Below are positions 10,795 through 19,805 of a stretch of 64,000 nucleotides of DNA, one piece after another. Origin of the DNA: Schizochytrium sp. TIO01. Lineage: Eukaryota > Sar > Bigyra > Thraustochytrida > Thraustochytriidae. The first letter of the stretch is position 1. Each line of letters starts with the position of its first letter. A program made the translations under genes and the position numbers. The stretch is from positions 4,835,483 through 4,899,482 of the forward strand of contig SMSO01000032.1 of assembly GCA_004764695.1 (NCBI GenBank), written 5' to 3'. Below the pieces are notes generated by a model. The model had not been told where the DNA came from and did not search any database. It saw only the letters and a program-made list of their open reading frames with translations.

Positions 10795-11352
10795 ATCGCT
10801 TTAACAAGCTCTGCATTTTATTTGTGTGCCGAGGGAATTAGATAATAAATGAAAAACACTATATCGTCAGCATCGAGAAAGAGTAGTTTGCTTAAGATAT
10901 GGTGCATGGGAACTCGATCCTTTGCTCATACGAAGTTACAAAATTGCGAATCATATGAGAGAACAACATCATAGGGGTATTCCACAACTTTATTTCCAAG
11001 CAAAAATACTTCTAACGAAATTTATATATCAACAAAAATGAAATATATGTTTAAAACTTCTATAATACCCCCTTTTAAATTCAGTTGTGCGTTTTGGTTT
11101 GAGAACATTAAGGTCCTAGATTATGTGCATTCGCTCGTTCATCGAATTCAGATCCCCCTGACCGAGGAGCACTTTGAATAAGATTAGGTGATTCAATAGG
11201 CATAATCGGAGAAACAAAATCAAACAGGGCGTAGGCCTGAGACATCTATCTTGAAGCAGTGCAACAAAAATCCCATTCCTCGGAGGATTTGGTTATAGCA
11301 AGCTGCAGAAGTGTATTCTTTGTATCGAACCCACGTTGGACTAAGAGCAAGA
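10795..11352. other. Spacer between two plus-strand genes
   Basis: AT-rich (especially 10980-11100) with no supported gene. Frame 11311-11352 is open upstream of the next gene's ATG but starts with GTG, so it is treated as 5' UTR. An upstream exon of the next gene is possible. Confidence 0.5.
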
Positions 11353-11943
11353 ATGGGGAAAAAGATGACAGCCACCGGGCAGACCATGAAAGCTTCGCAT
11401 TGGTCATTTGGCAGTGATGACAAATGCGATCCGTGGTCGACCTCGACGGATAGTTTTTACAGAGGTCAACAAAATACCAGCCGTGCTAGGCCGGTTCCTC
11501 AGCATGATAGCTATATTCCTCCTACTGGAAAACTGTCTTACCAGAGTGAGTCCATGCAAGAGCTAAGCTATCATCATTCGACGCTAGCGTCAGACTACGA
11601 GCACCGCCAAGCGGCATACGATCGTATTTCAGCGTCAAAAACAAACTACGACTTAGCCGCTGGTGATACAATTTCAGCAAGAAGTAGATTTCAGACGTCG
11701 ACAAGTTTCGGCCTTCAACAACCAGGAGCACATTATTTCGGGGAATCCCGTGGTAACGCAAATGTACAACTTAATCAGATGCGCAAAGATTTAGGCTATA
11801 ACTTCCAAGGCGTTGCGTTTACTGGGCGTACTGTACCTAAACGCCATGTGGGAGATAAGAAGTGTTTTGATCGACCGCCACCAGTTGACCCACCTGGTCA
11901 AAAATTTAATATTGTTACTGGAAAGTATGATGCAATAGCATAA
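11353..11943 (+). CDS. Small basic protein, possibly cilium/axoneme-associated (196 aa)
   Basis: The first ATG in the open frame gives MGKKMTATGQTMKASHWSFG. The sequence is hydrophilic and rich in S, Y, Q and R, without membrane spans. The pattern ASHWSFGSDD near the start and the C-terminal FNIVTGKYDAI resemble the short S-H-F-x-x-G-type and tail motifs of microtubule-associated flagellar proteins. This is a weak, by-eye resemblance; no domain is certain. It ends 235 bases before the convergent R3H gene. The open frame extends 14 codons upstream of this ATG, so an upstream exon cannot be ruled out. Confidence 0.6.
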   Translation: MGKKMTATGQTMKASHWSFGSDDKCDPWSTSTDSFYRGQQNTSRARPVPQHDSYIPPTGKLSYQSESMQELSYHHSTLASDYEHRQAAYDRISASKTNYDLAAGDTISARSRFQTSTSFGLQQPGAHYFGESRGNANVQLNQMRKDLGYNFQGVAFTGRTVPKRHVGDKKCFDRPPPVDPPGQKFNIVTGKYDAIA

Positions 11944-12178
11944 CTTGATAAGCATTGTAAGTATATTTAGTGTCCATCTATGCTGTCGATGCGAATACAC
12001 ATAACTCATCCTCTTTAATTAAAAACGTTGAAGATGAGATTCTTAGCAGCTTAAATTTCTCTCCATGGTAACACCATTAGGGTGGGAAGCGACACAGACA
12101 AGAATTTCATATACTTATCGAAAACAGGTCTATTTCCAAAGAGGCCGAGGGTGTACATGTTGTATATGCAGACGTATC

Positions 12179-13516
12179 TCAAGGGTTTTCGGGAAGAGTT
12201 TGCAAGAAAGGCACTAAGCGCATCACACGCTCACCAAAGAGGAGATCTTCTGTTGCGGCTGGTGTTGAGGATGTGGAGCGTAAACCAGCTGATACATCTA
12301 CAGTTGCTTCAGCCGCTGGCGACGATGGTTGAGGGGAGGCCACTGTGCTCTGCGAGTCCTGTGGTTCCGCGGAGCGTCCCTTTTGCTCTACGGCTGTCCA
12401 ACCAAGCATGCTTGGATCGACTATCGGTTGGCTAATTCTCAAAACGCGCAGACCAGAGCTTGCCGAGGTAGTACTCTTAGAAGTGAAACCATGAAACTGA
12501 CACAAGCCATGCGTCAACAAGCGGTGGAGGCCTGTCTTGAAGACCAACTCAACCGCTATCCGGTTTCCAGTCTTGGACTCACTGTCTTTACACACACGAA
12601 TATTTTCTACAAGGGATTTGCGTAACACAGGAGACAGCATCTTCTCCAGGTCGTGTGCGCTCGGGTCTTCAATGACCTTCAGCAAAAACTCCTCGAGTTC
12701 CTCCAAAAATTTTGCAAACGGCGGTCTCCTGCCACGCGTGATCAGGTGCGTCTTGAGGTTTTTATCAATACGTCCAAACATCGCCTCCGCTGTCCGCTCC
12801 TGTTTGCGAACACGCCTCGCTCCACTGGGTGCTGGAGCACCACCCCTGACGAATCCCCCTTCACAATTAAGAAACGCCTTGCGCATCTCATCTGTAAAAC
12901 CCTCAAAAACCGATATATACTCCTGCTCAAAGATCAATCTCGATGCCTTAGTCACATCGAATTCCTCAAGGTCTGGAAAGTATGCAGAGAGGTTCCCATG
13001 AGGTGCAGAAGATCCCGGCTCCTCGAAAACAAGACCTGCTGCGGCACGGTGGTCATTTGCCCACCGACGTTCCTTGCGGCGACTGAGATTTTTACGAGAA
13101 AGGCGACGCAGATCGCCACCAGAAAACATTGCTGAAACATCCTGCACGGCAGGTCTCTCTTGAGGCCGGGATCGAGGTCTACTCTTGGTTTGAGAACGTG
13201 CGCGGACTGGAGGAGCGCTCGCTGGTGTTCCCACATCTTGGGCTCTGGGCGCAGGTGAGAGTGGGCTTCCGCTGCGAAACTCAAGGTTGTCTTGGAACCT
13301 TGCGGCAAGACCGGCAGCACGCAGACTCTCTTGGGCAGAAATGGCAGCTAGAGACGCGTCCTGAGCGGAGGCAGAGGTTGAGGAGGGTGGGCTCGGAGAG
13401 AGTGAGATGGAGGCCATGGCTTGCGCCATGTCACTGAGGAAAGGGTCATCGGCAGAGCTGGAAGACGAAGCCGCAGGATCGGCGGTCACGCGCCGAAGAG
13501 GCTGGGCGTCGTCCAT
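12179..13516 (-). CDS. R3H-domain protein, R3HDM4-like (445 aa)
   Basis: The ATG at 13516 (MDDAQPLRRV) is preferred to an upstream GTG. The first 130 residues are low-complexity S/A/P-rich. A basic segment (RRLSRKNLSRRKERRWANDH) and the following region to VFEGFTDEMRKAFLN resemble the R3H-associated N-terminal region of R3HDM4-like proteins. The R3H core lies at about residues 270-365: FLEELEEFLLKVIED, then VELVFKTGLHRLLTHGLCQFHG, the usual hydrophobic end of an R3H fold. R3H domains bind single-stranded nucleic acids; a nuclear or RNA role is inferred. The last 80 residues are low-complexity. GC content is higher than in the spacers on either side. Confidence 0.75.
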   Translation of the reverse strand: MDDAQPLRRVTADPAASSSSSADDPFLSDMAQAMASISLSPSPPSSTSASAQDASLAAISAQESLRAAGLAARFQDNLEFRSGSPLSPAPRAQDVGTPASAPPVRARSQTKSRPRSRPQERPAVQDVSAMFSGGDLRRLSRKNLSRRKERRWANDHRAAAGLVFEEPGSSAPHGNLSAYFPDLEEFDVTKASRLIFEQEYISVFEGFTDEMRKAFLNCEGGFVRGGAPAPSGARRVRKQERTAEAMFGRIDKNLKTHLITRGRRPPFAKFLEELEEFLLKVIEDPSAHDLEKMLSPVLRKSLVENIRVCKDSESKTGNRIAVELVFKTGLHRLLTHGLCQFHGFTSKSTTSASSGLRVLRISQPIVDPSMLGWTAVEQKGRSAEPQDSQSTVASPQPSSPAAEATVDVSAGLRSTSSTPAATEDLLFGERVMRLVPFLQTLPENP

Positions 13517-14574
13517 GGTAGACGAAGAGAGCAAGCGAGTTGTGTGCGGGAATGAGCAAACGCGACTGTCGAGAGGTTTTAGTTTCTTCAAGTTTCTTTC
13601 TTTCACTTTGCCAAGTTGAATAAATAATTACTGGTAGCAACTTCTTAATGGATTATTAGAAGTCCCGTGGAAAAGCAAAAGAAAGAAAAGAAAAAAGAAG
13701 AAACTTAGAAAACTCCATTACGGCGTATTCTAGCTAAATTGAAAAATATGTTATTCCGTATTAGCACTTCATATAGAGTTAACATAGGAATGGGCGTAAG
13801 AAAGTGCTCAAAAGACAGGATGATGTTACTGCAAATCATCAGAAGACAGGCAATTGATAGATTTGAGATGCGGCACCAACTGGAAAATAGGCTGCGAGAT
13901 TAGGCTGTGCGAGTTCGCTTGGCAAAAGTCGTTTGAAAGGACTTCTCGCCAAGAGGAGAGCTTTCTTGAAAAGCCATGAGGCGGGATGTCTGTCGATTCG
14001 GAGGTTTCTGCGGGGAAACTATGCTGGGTGCGGGAGCTATCTGGCTTATAGTTTTGCTTAGGTAGTAAAGTGACGGAGAAACTAAATGAAAATGATATGT
14101 GATAGAGTTTGCGCCGCACTTAACCAGGGGGTAACTTGAAATCGAAAGCAAATGGGAGCTGGATACTAGGATTTTATTTGCACTGGAACTTGAATGGGTA
14201 TAACAGCTGATCACTTGATTGCGGTGTATGAGCAGAAGCAACACCACTGGTGCTGGGTGCGAAAATAGTTACCAGAACGTTTCTATAACAGTCCCGTAAC
14301 ACGGCTCAAGCTAAATTTGGTTCTTGCCAATCTCTGTTGAATAATTTAACACCAAGTCGTAGTGAAGCGCATGTCCACCAACGTTTGCTATGCATAGCAA
14401 AATAATCAAAAGAAGAACTGTGGCAAGAGGTTTCACTGCAAGGGATACATAGTAAACAGAAATTTGTCAAATAAATAAGAATTAGTAGTGACCCCATTGT
14501 AAAGAATCTAGGCTAATTGTATCATCATTAATTCACCTTTCTCGTAATATAAGACAAAAACTAGAACCTCGAAA
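13517..14574. other. Spacer between R3H and Doa10-like genes (1.06 kb)
   Basis: It holds the 5' region of the R3H gene and the 3' end of the ligase gene. Two overlapping minus-strand frames (13826-14119, 13900-14247) are S-rich without motifs. A GT...AG pair could be drawn through them, but nothing decides in favour of a gene. The rest is AT-rich. Confidence 0.4.
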
Positions 14575-17500
14575 CTATCGATTTTGCAACTGTCGGCCCA
14601 CCATATATCGTTTGTCTCGGATGCGATCGTGCAAGACATCTCCATACGAGGCAAGAGCTGCAGAAAAATCATAGAGAAGAAGAAGCACTGAGAATGCAGG
14701 AAAGGAATAACGCATTACTGCCTCGGCAGAAATGGGATCTAGCTCTAAATACACTTGCAGGAGGCGCGCAATTACGTAAGGAGTACATATGCGGAATAAT
14801 ATTGCGTTTAAAAGAGGTGCTGCCACGTTCCACAATGTCCATCGCAGCCGGATGCCATATCCTCCATCGTTCTGCACACGCTCAATCCGATCTGCCCATA
14901 CAGAACTGCCAATTACGCCTAGGAGGACAAGGCGTGTCCAGGCTTTCAGTAACGCCAAGCCCAGGGCCCAATCCTGGAATATAAGGTTTACAGGGGTGCG
15001 GTCCACAGGAGTATTGTACGGATCCAAGACAACGAGGTCAAACAGAATGCCAGTTAGAACAGGAATACAGATTCCAAAAACAATAAAGGCAACGAACCAC
15101 TTCCATGCAAGCATGGTCCAGACACCGCACAAATGCAATGCACGCCTCCATCCGCCGTCTTTGCCAAAAACAGCAGTAAAGAACCAACGACCGAGCATAC
15201 CAAAAAACCACAAAAGAGCAACACCACCTCCCCAGTGGTAGACATCATGCTTGAGAGGATCACCAATCAAACCAAACGCAAACCGACCCACAACGAGAGG
15301 GAGAACTAGTGCAGTGAATGATGCTAAAACTGCCGCAAAAAAGGCTAGTACAGCCAATACACGCAGACGGGCTGATAAATGAAGCGGCTCATGTCGCAAA
15401 ACGCAAAATTGGCCCATAGAAGTACTCTCCACCTGCCGAGCCTGAAAGCAAATTCGACAAAGTTCTGCTTTTGCACCTGCGTCTGGTTCAAGCAAGATGA
15501 GAGAATCGAGATCGAGCTCCAAACTTCGACCGTTTTCTCCACTTACCTTGGCATTCCGAATTGCCACAACCGGAGCTGCATTCCCATCTCTCCACAGAGC
15601 TACAATTCTGCGCAAGCTCCCCAACAAGGAAACAGCCGTTGCGTCTGTCCATTGAACGCCGAAACCTTCGGGCATCAGATCCACAAGTGCATCGACTAGT
15701 TCGGGTTTATCTTGCACAACCTCACGAAGGTTCCGCAAAATAGCCACTACATTTTTTGATGGGCAACGACTCAAGTCCTCATCATCACGCACGAACTCCC
15801 TCAGCAAGCGGCGACGAATACTTTGCATGCGGGAAGTATCCCTTTCGGGGTGTTTCGCAATAACTTCCTCTGCGAAATGTTCGCGAAGTTGCAATATTTT
15901 GCCAAGTAGGTCTTCGTTCGGGATCTCTTCAAGGGCCAAAATTTCCCGCTGGGCGTTAGAACTTAAAAATACTGGTACGCAATATCCATGGACATCCGTA
16001 ACAGAAAATACATGCATTGGGGGCATCTCCTCACCATGACCCTCTAACGAAGCACGGGCCTTCCTCATAATCTGGGGTGCAAATTTCATCCATGATGTGG
16101 CCTGACAAACCATACCAAGAAAGTCAATAGTTTCTCCAGGTTCGCGACGAGACAAAAGATTCAAGGAGCGCACAGCATCTGGTACATCCTCCTGTCCACT
16201 GCGAACAGCCAACTCGCAGTTCAGATACTCTTCTTCAGGGATGTCATCCTCATCATCACTGCTTTGTAAGGAAGCTAATGCAGATGCACTATTCTGCATG
16301 CTGTGCGTGGCATCGACAAAAACAAACCCGGTGTGCATATGTTGCAGAATTGGTTTGAGAACATAGCCATGCAGGTCCAGAGGATACGTAAGCAGCAGCG
16401 CAACTTGGCGCGATGCTTGGAGAAGAAGTCTGTTGAGATCAAGGCGCTCAATGACGTAGGGTAGTGAGTGGAAAAAGAACATATCCAGAGGTAATTGCGC
16501 ATCTGCAAATGGTTGTCTAAACGATCCAATGCGAATTGGAAGCAATGATGGCATGGTGGTTTTGATCAAATGGATGGGAATAACCAAAAAGACAAGGACC
16601 GCAGGGACGCACCATAACACAACGGTGCTTACATAAGAGAGACATTCCTCAAGGGTACGAGAGACAAGTTCAACCCGTGCAAGGTCCCCAGTCTCTGGCC
16701 CAGCTACCGGGGCTTGGTTCATACAAGCTTCAAAAATGTTATCGTCAGCTTGCGGTGATGACACCCCCTGGCTTTGGGCATAATTAGACTGATCCGATGC
16801 TATGCGCATAGTTACAGTGGCGATTCGCTCTTGCCAGAGACGGTTCTGCTCTTCGAGCTCTCGGCGATGACGATCAATGATGGGACCGAAAATTCCCATT
16901 TCTATATTCTTGGTAGCATCGTACCATCCTTCAAAGAATCTGACTTTGAAGCGAGGGTGTACAATCTGTCGAAATGCCCAAATCACAGCAGACCAATTTG
17001 CAATTAGAACGCTACCCATGGCCCAATGAATAAACGCGCATGTCATGGGAGATTTGTGACAAAGTTCTGCGCGTGCCCACAAGACCTCCATTGTGTCACC
17101 AGAAACACCCATGCAACCAATGTGAACAATGGTACCCACTACAATCTCCAAGATGAGAAGTTCGAAAAGCATAATGAATGCAATACCTAGCATCTCCCCT
17201 ACGGCGCGTACAACAGAGACAGCATATTTTGTGACAATGTCAGGAGCTGGTACAGTAGAACGTCCTAACCAAATGTCATGGAGTTTATTCAATAATAAGT
17301 ATACAGATACACCACACAACATTGCGCCATAGCCAATGCCAATCAGGTGAAGATTGTCGAGAGGCTCCGAGTCCCCGAGGGTGTACTCACGAGCTGCTTT
17401 TATAACGACTCTACCCACTAGGAAGGGTAGAAACTGAAAGAAAAAGAGAAAGCCAATGTTACCCAATGAAACAAGAATCATTGTGTAGACGCCGCGACGT

Positions 17501-18648
17501 AAGCCGCGAGCGCCTCCGCGAAGACCGATAAGGGCATCCCAGGCCATATCTTCCTCAGGGCCTGCCCCCCTTGCGAGATCGACATCAGGGATTCCATTCG
17601 CTCCTGGTAGCTGCGCATCAACCCAGGGGTCTACAACATGAGGACCATTGTCAATCATCTCATCACCAGCTTCTATTGGTTCAGCATGGATTTCATCATC
17701 CATAAGAGCAACCTCATCGTCAACATGTAAGAGCGCAGCCCCAGGAAACTGATGCACAAGGTTTTCATTTAAAAGACCACGCAAGTTCAGGTTCTGCCCA
17801 ACATGTTCACGAAATATCCGGTTACCGAGCTCCATAAGCCTATTTTCTTCATTTGCAGCCTCGATTTCATCCACGAGGTCATTTGCATCCGCTGCAGCAG
17901 CCACTGCTCGCTCTACTACACGATCTGCAAACTGTGCAATATTACGATGGTCAAGGTGTTGACGGGCCTCGCCATGAATCATATCGTCCTCGCTTGCAAG
18001 ATCTTGTAACACCATTAGGACGAGAAATGCTACGACGATCCACGCAGAGAGAAAAACACCAAGAATACACTCACGAGGGAGTTCCTGAATATCCCAGTCT
18101 GCAAGAACTGCCCATACATCTGTACGACGACGAGAAAAATAGAGAGTGTGAACACGAATAGTGAATAATGGGAATATACCTGCCCAAATAACAAGCACAG
18201 CTGCACCTTGAAGCATAAGGGGGACATAACCCAAAGATAGTTGTAGTGTACCAATCAGAACCTCCAGTGACGAGAGTCGCTGAGGCGTATTATCATGGTA
18301 GACTGACTTAAACTCAAACTCTGTAAGACATAGTTCACAGCTGCGCTTGTGTGAAACTCTCAGCCACTCCACAAGGCAGTCCTCATGAACAAACCGAATT
18401 GAGCCTTTGCATTTACAAGGGTAGTACAAAGGCCCTGCTTCTTCTCCACAGCGACACACGCGACAGAGAGCTTCATCTTTAGACATACTAGAACATATTG
18501 ACGCTGCTGACTGTTGCCTGGAGATTTCTGTTGCTGAGCTTGTTGGTGTGGAGACTGTCGCAGCGCTCGCTGGTGTGTGAGGTTCCTGATCGAGGGTGGC
18601 ACCAGGTGATCCAGACTCCTCTGCCTCGCTTGGATTCTCCACCTCCAT
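14575..18648 (-). CDS. Doa10/MARCH6-type RING-CH E3 ubiquitin ligase of the ER membrane (1,357 aa)
   Basis: A RING-CH (C4HC3) domain lies at about residues 62-115: CRVCRCGEE, then CKCKGSIRFVHEDCLVEWL and CELCLTEFEF. Multiple hydrophobic spans follow through the rest of the protein (for example GYVPLMLQGAAVLVIWAGIF, CILGVFLSAWIVVAFLVLM and several C-terminal ones). This layout, an N-terminal RING-CH on a large polytopic protein, and the length near that of yeast Doa10, identify the ERAD ligase. In known systems it works with ER-bound E2 enzymes to ubiquitinate misfolded or N-degron proteins at the ER and inner nuclear membrane. An acidic loop (residues 250-350) separates early spans. A late CRICFQAR segment keeps two ring-like cysteines but no full second RING. 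It is divergent from the A49 gene. Confidence 0.92.
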   Translation of the reverse strand: MEVENPSEAEESGSPGATLDQEPHTPASAATVSTPTSSATEISRQQSAASICSSMSKDEALCRVCRCGEEAGPLYYPCKCKGSIRFVHEDCLVEWLRVSHKRSCELCLTEFEFKSVYHDNTPQRLSSLEVLIGTLQLSLGYVPLMLQGAAVLVIWAGIFPLFTIRVHTLYFSRRRTDVWAVLADWDIQELPRECILGVFLSAWIVVAFLVLMVLQDLASEDDMIHGEARQHLDHRNIAQFADRVVERAVAAAADANDLVDEIEAANEENRLMELGNRIFREHVGQNLNLRGLLNENLVHQFPGAALLHVDDEVALMDDEIHAEPIEAGDEMIDNGPHVVDPWVDAQLPGANGIPDVDLARGAGPEEDMAWDALIGLRGGARGLRRGVYTMILVSLGNIGFLFFFQFLPFLVGRVVIKAAREYTLGDSEPLDNLHLIGIGYGAMLCGVSVYLLLNKLHDIWLGRSTVPAPDIVTKYAVSVVRAVGEMLGIAFIMLFELLILEIVVGTIVHIGCMGVSGDTMEVLWARAELCHKSPMTCAFIHWAMGSVLIANWSAVIWAFRQIVHPRFKVRFFEGWYDATKNIEMGIFGPIIDRHRRELEEQNRLWQERIATVTMRIASDQSNYAQSQGVSSPQADDNIFEACMNQAPVAGPETGDLARVELVSRTLEECLSYVSTVVLWCVPAVLVFLVIPIHLIKTTMPSLLPIRIGSFRQPFADAQLPLDMFFFHSLPYVIERLDLNRLLLQASRQVALLLTYPLDLHGYVLKPILQHMHTGFVFVDATHSMQNSASALASLQSSDDEDDIPEEEYLNCELAVRSGQEDVPDAVRSLNLLSRREPGETIDFLGMVCQATSWMKFAPQIMRKARASLEGHGEEMPPMHVFSVTDVHGYCVPVFLSSNAQREILALEEIPNEDLLGKILQLREHFAEEVIAKHPERDTSRMQSIRRRLLREFVRDDEDLSRCPSKNVVAILRNLREVVQDKPELVDALVDLMPEGFGVQWTDATAVSLLGSLRRIVALWRDGNAAPVVAIRNAKVSGENGRSLELDLDSLILLEPDAGAKAELCRICFQARQVESTSMGQFCVLRHEPLHLSARLRVLAVLAFFAAVLASFTALVLPLVVGRFAFGLIGDPLKHDVYHWGGGVALLWFFGMLGRWFFTAVFGKDGGWRRALHLCGVWTMLAWKWFVAFIVFGICIPVLTGILFDLVVLDPYNTPVDRTPVNLIFQDWALGLALLKAWTRLVLLGVIGSSVWADRIERVQNDGGYGIRLRWTLWNVAAPLLNAILFRICTPYVIARLLQVYLELDPISAEAVMRYSFPAFSVLLLLYDFSAALASYGDVLHDRIRDKRYMVGRQLQNR

Positions 18649-19805
18649 CCTTAATGCTGACCTTCTCCAGTTGTGTCTATTTAAATTTCAACTTGATCTG
18701 AGTAGCAGGAGGAAAATCTTCGCTTCTTAGGTTCGTTGATCTCCTCCGACTTCGATACAAAAATGTTCTTGTGCTTTTGCAGCAGCACCAAACGAAATCT
18801 GTGCCCTGTCTGAAGAACAGCCCGCGAAAAAAATACTAGAGAATCTTGGAATCTCAAACTGAGTGAGTGACTTCACGATTCCAAGATCGATGCCAGAACG
18901 AATGTTGCTCGATTACCTTGCTTCGAAATTATCTTTAGGCCTGTCTACGATGTCTACAGAAAATATCTGCTTTGCCCCAGTATTTACAGAAATTGGCCAA
19001 TCTTCCCCGTGGATCGCCCGCGTGTGTCGCCCAAACTTGTAAAACAAGAGTCCTTGCCGGGACTCCCTCCCTGAGCCCCCCCCTGGTGGAGGTGGCCCGT
19101 GCGCGGTCTGCAGGCTTCTCGCACCTCCGCAGCGATCAGAATTTACTTGCTGCTGCTTTGCAAGTAAGTCTCTTCTATCATCATCATCATTATTCTTCGG
19201 AAGAAAATGAAACAAACAAATTCAAAATAGTAGAACGCCTTGAACATCTAGAACACACGGAATGCTTCTCTTCCCGGAAACATCTCAGAACTTTTAGAGC
19301 TTTTAGATTATATGGAACATTAAAAAGAAACACTTTTGGAACGACCACGCCATCCCGAACCTTTAGAACTCTCAGAACATTGAGAGTTTTAAGAATATGA
19401 GGAACCCCTTTTTGGTTCCCTGTGTTACCGCACATATTACCATAGTGTGCGCAATGAGTATATAGTAGTGGTACCTATTGTTTAAACTAGTGGTATATGG
19501 AAAGCAAATTTTCCGCTAGTAAGAGCAATAGCGTAGGACTACTCAAGTCTCACATAAGTAGCACGGTACTTGAAACTGTAAATAATGAAACTGTGATAAT
19601 AACGTTGAGGTTTCTACTTGGGGCGGCAAGGGTTGGTGGACCTCGCGGAGTCGCAGCAGTCCGTGGCGAGCGGAGTCTGTGCGGCGACGTGGGATTTGGT
19701 GTGGCGTGGAGGGTCGTTCGCGGCGCAGGGTCGCGTTCGTTAAGGTTTGGCATTTTGCCTGCGGGTCTCCCCGGGGTTTGACAGCCGCCGTCGTGTGGGT
19801 GCGCT
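18649..19805. other. Divergent promoter region of Doa10-like and A49 genes
   Basis: 1.16 kb between two gene starts on opposite strands. It carries a degenerate 9-base periodic repeat (19231-19390). Short frames here in both directions (LEHLEHTE, LRTLRVLRI type) are translations of that repeat. A GC-rich block directly precedes the A49 ATG. Confidence 0.6.
19231..19390. repeat. Degenerate 9-bp periodic GAAC-rich repeat
   Basis: GAAC occurs about ten times in roughly 160 bases, several at exact 9-base spacing (GAACGCCTT, GAACATCTA, GAACACACG). An embedded GGAATGCTTCTCTTCCCGGAA looks like alternating GAA/TTC heat-shock-element units. This may be an old minisatellite or a regulatory array. Confidence 0.5.

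Noticed and set aside
13826-14247. Two overlapping minus-strand frames in the R3H/Doa10 spacer
   Set aside because: Serine-rich text without motif. A plausible intron could be drawn but neither side has recognisable protein.
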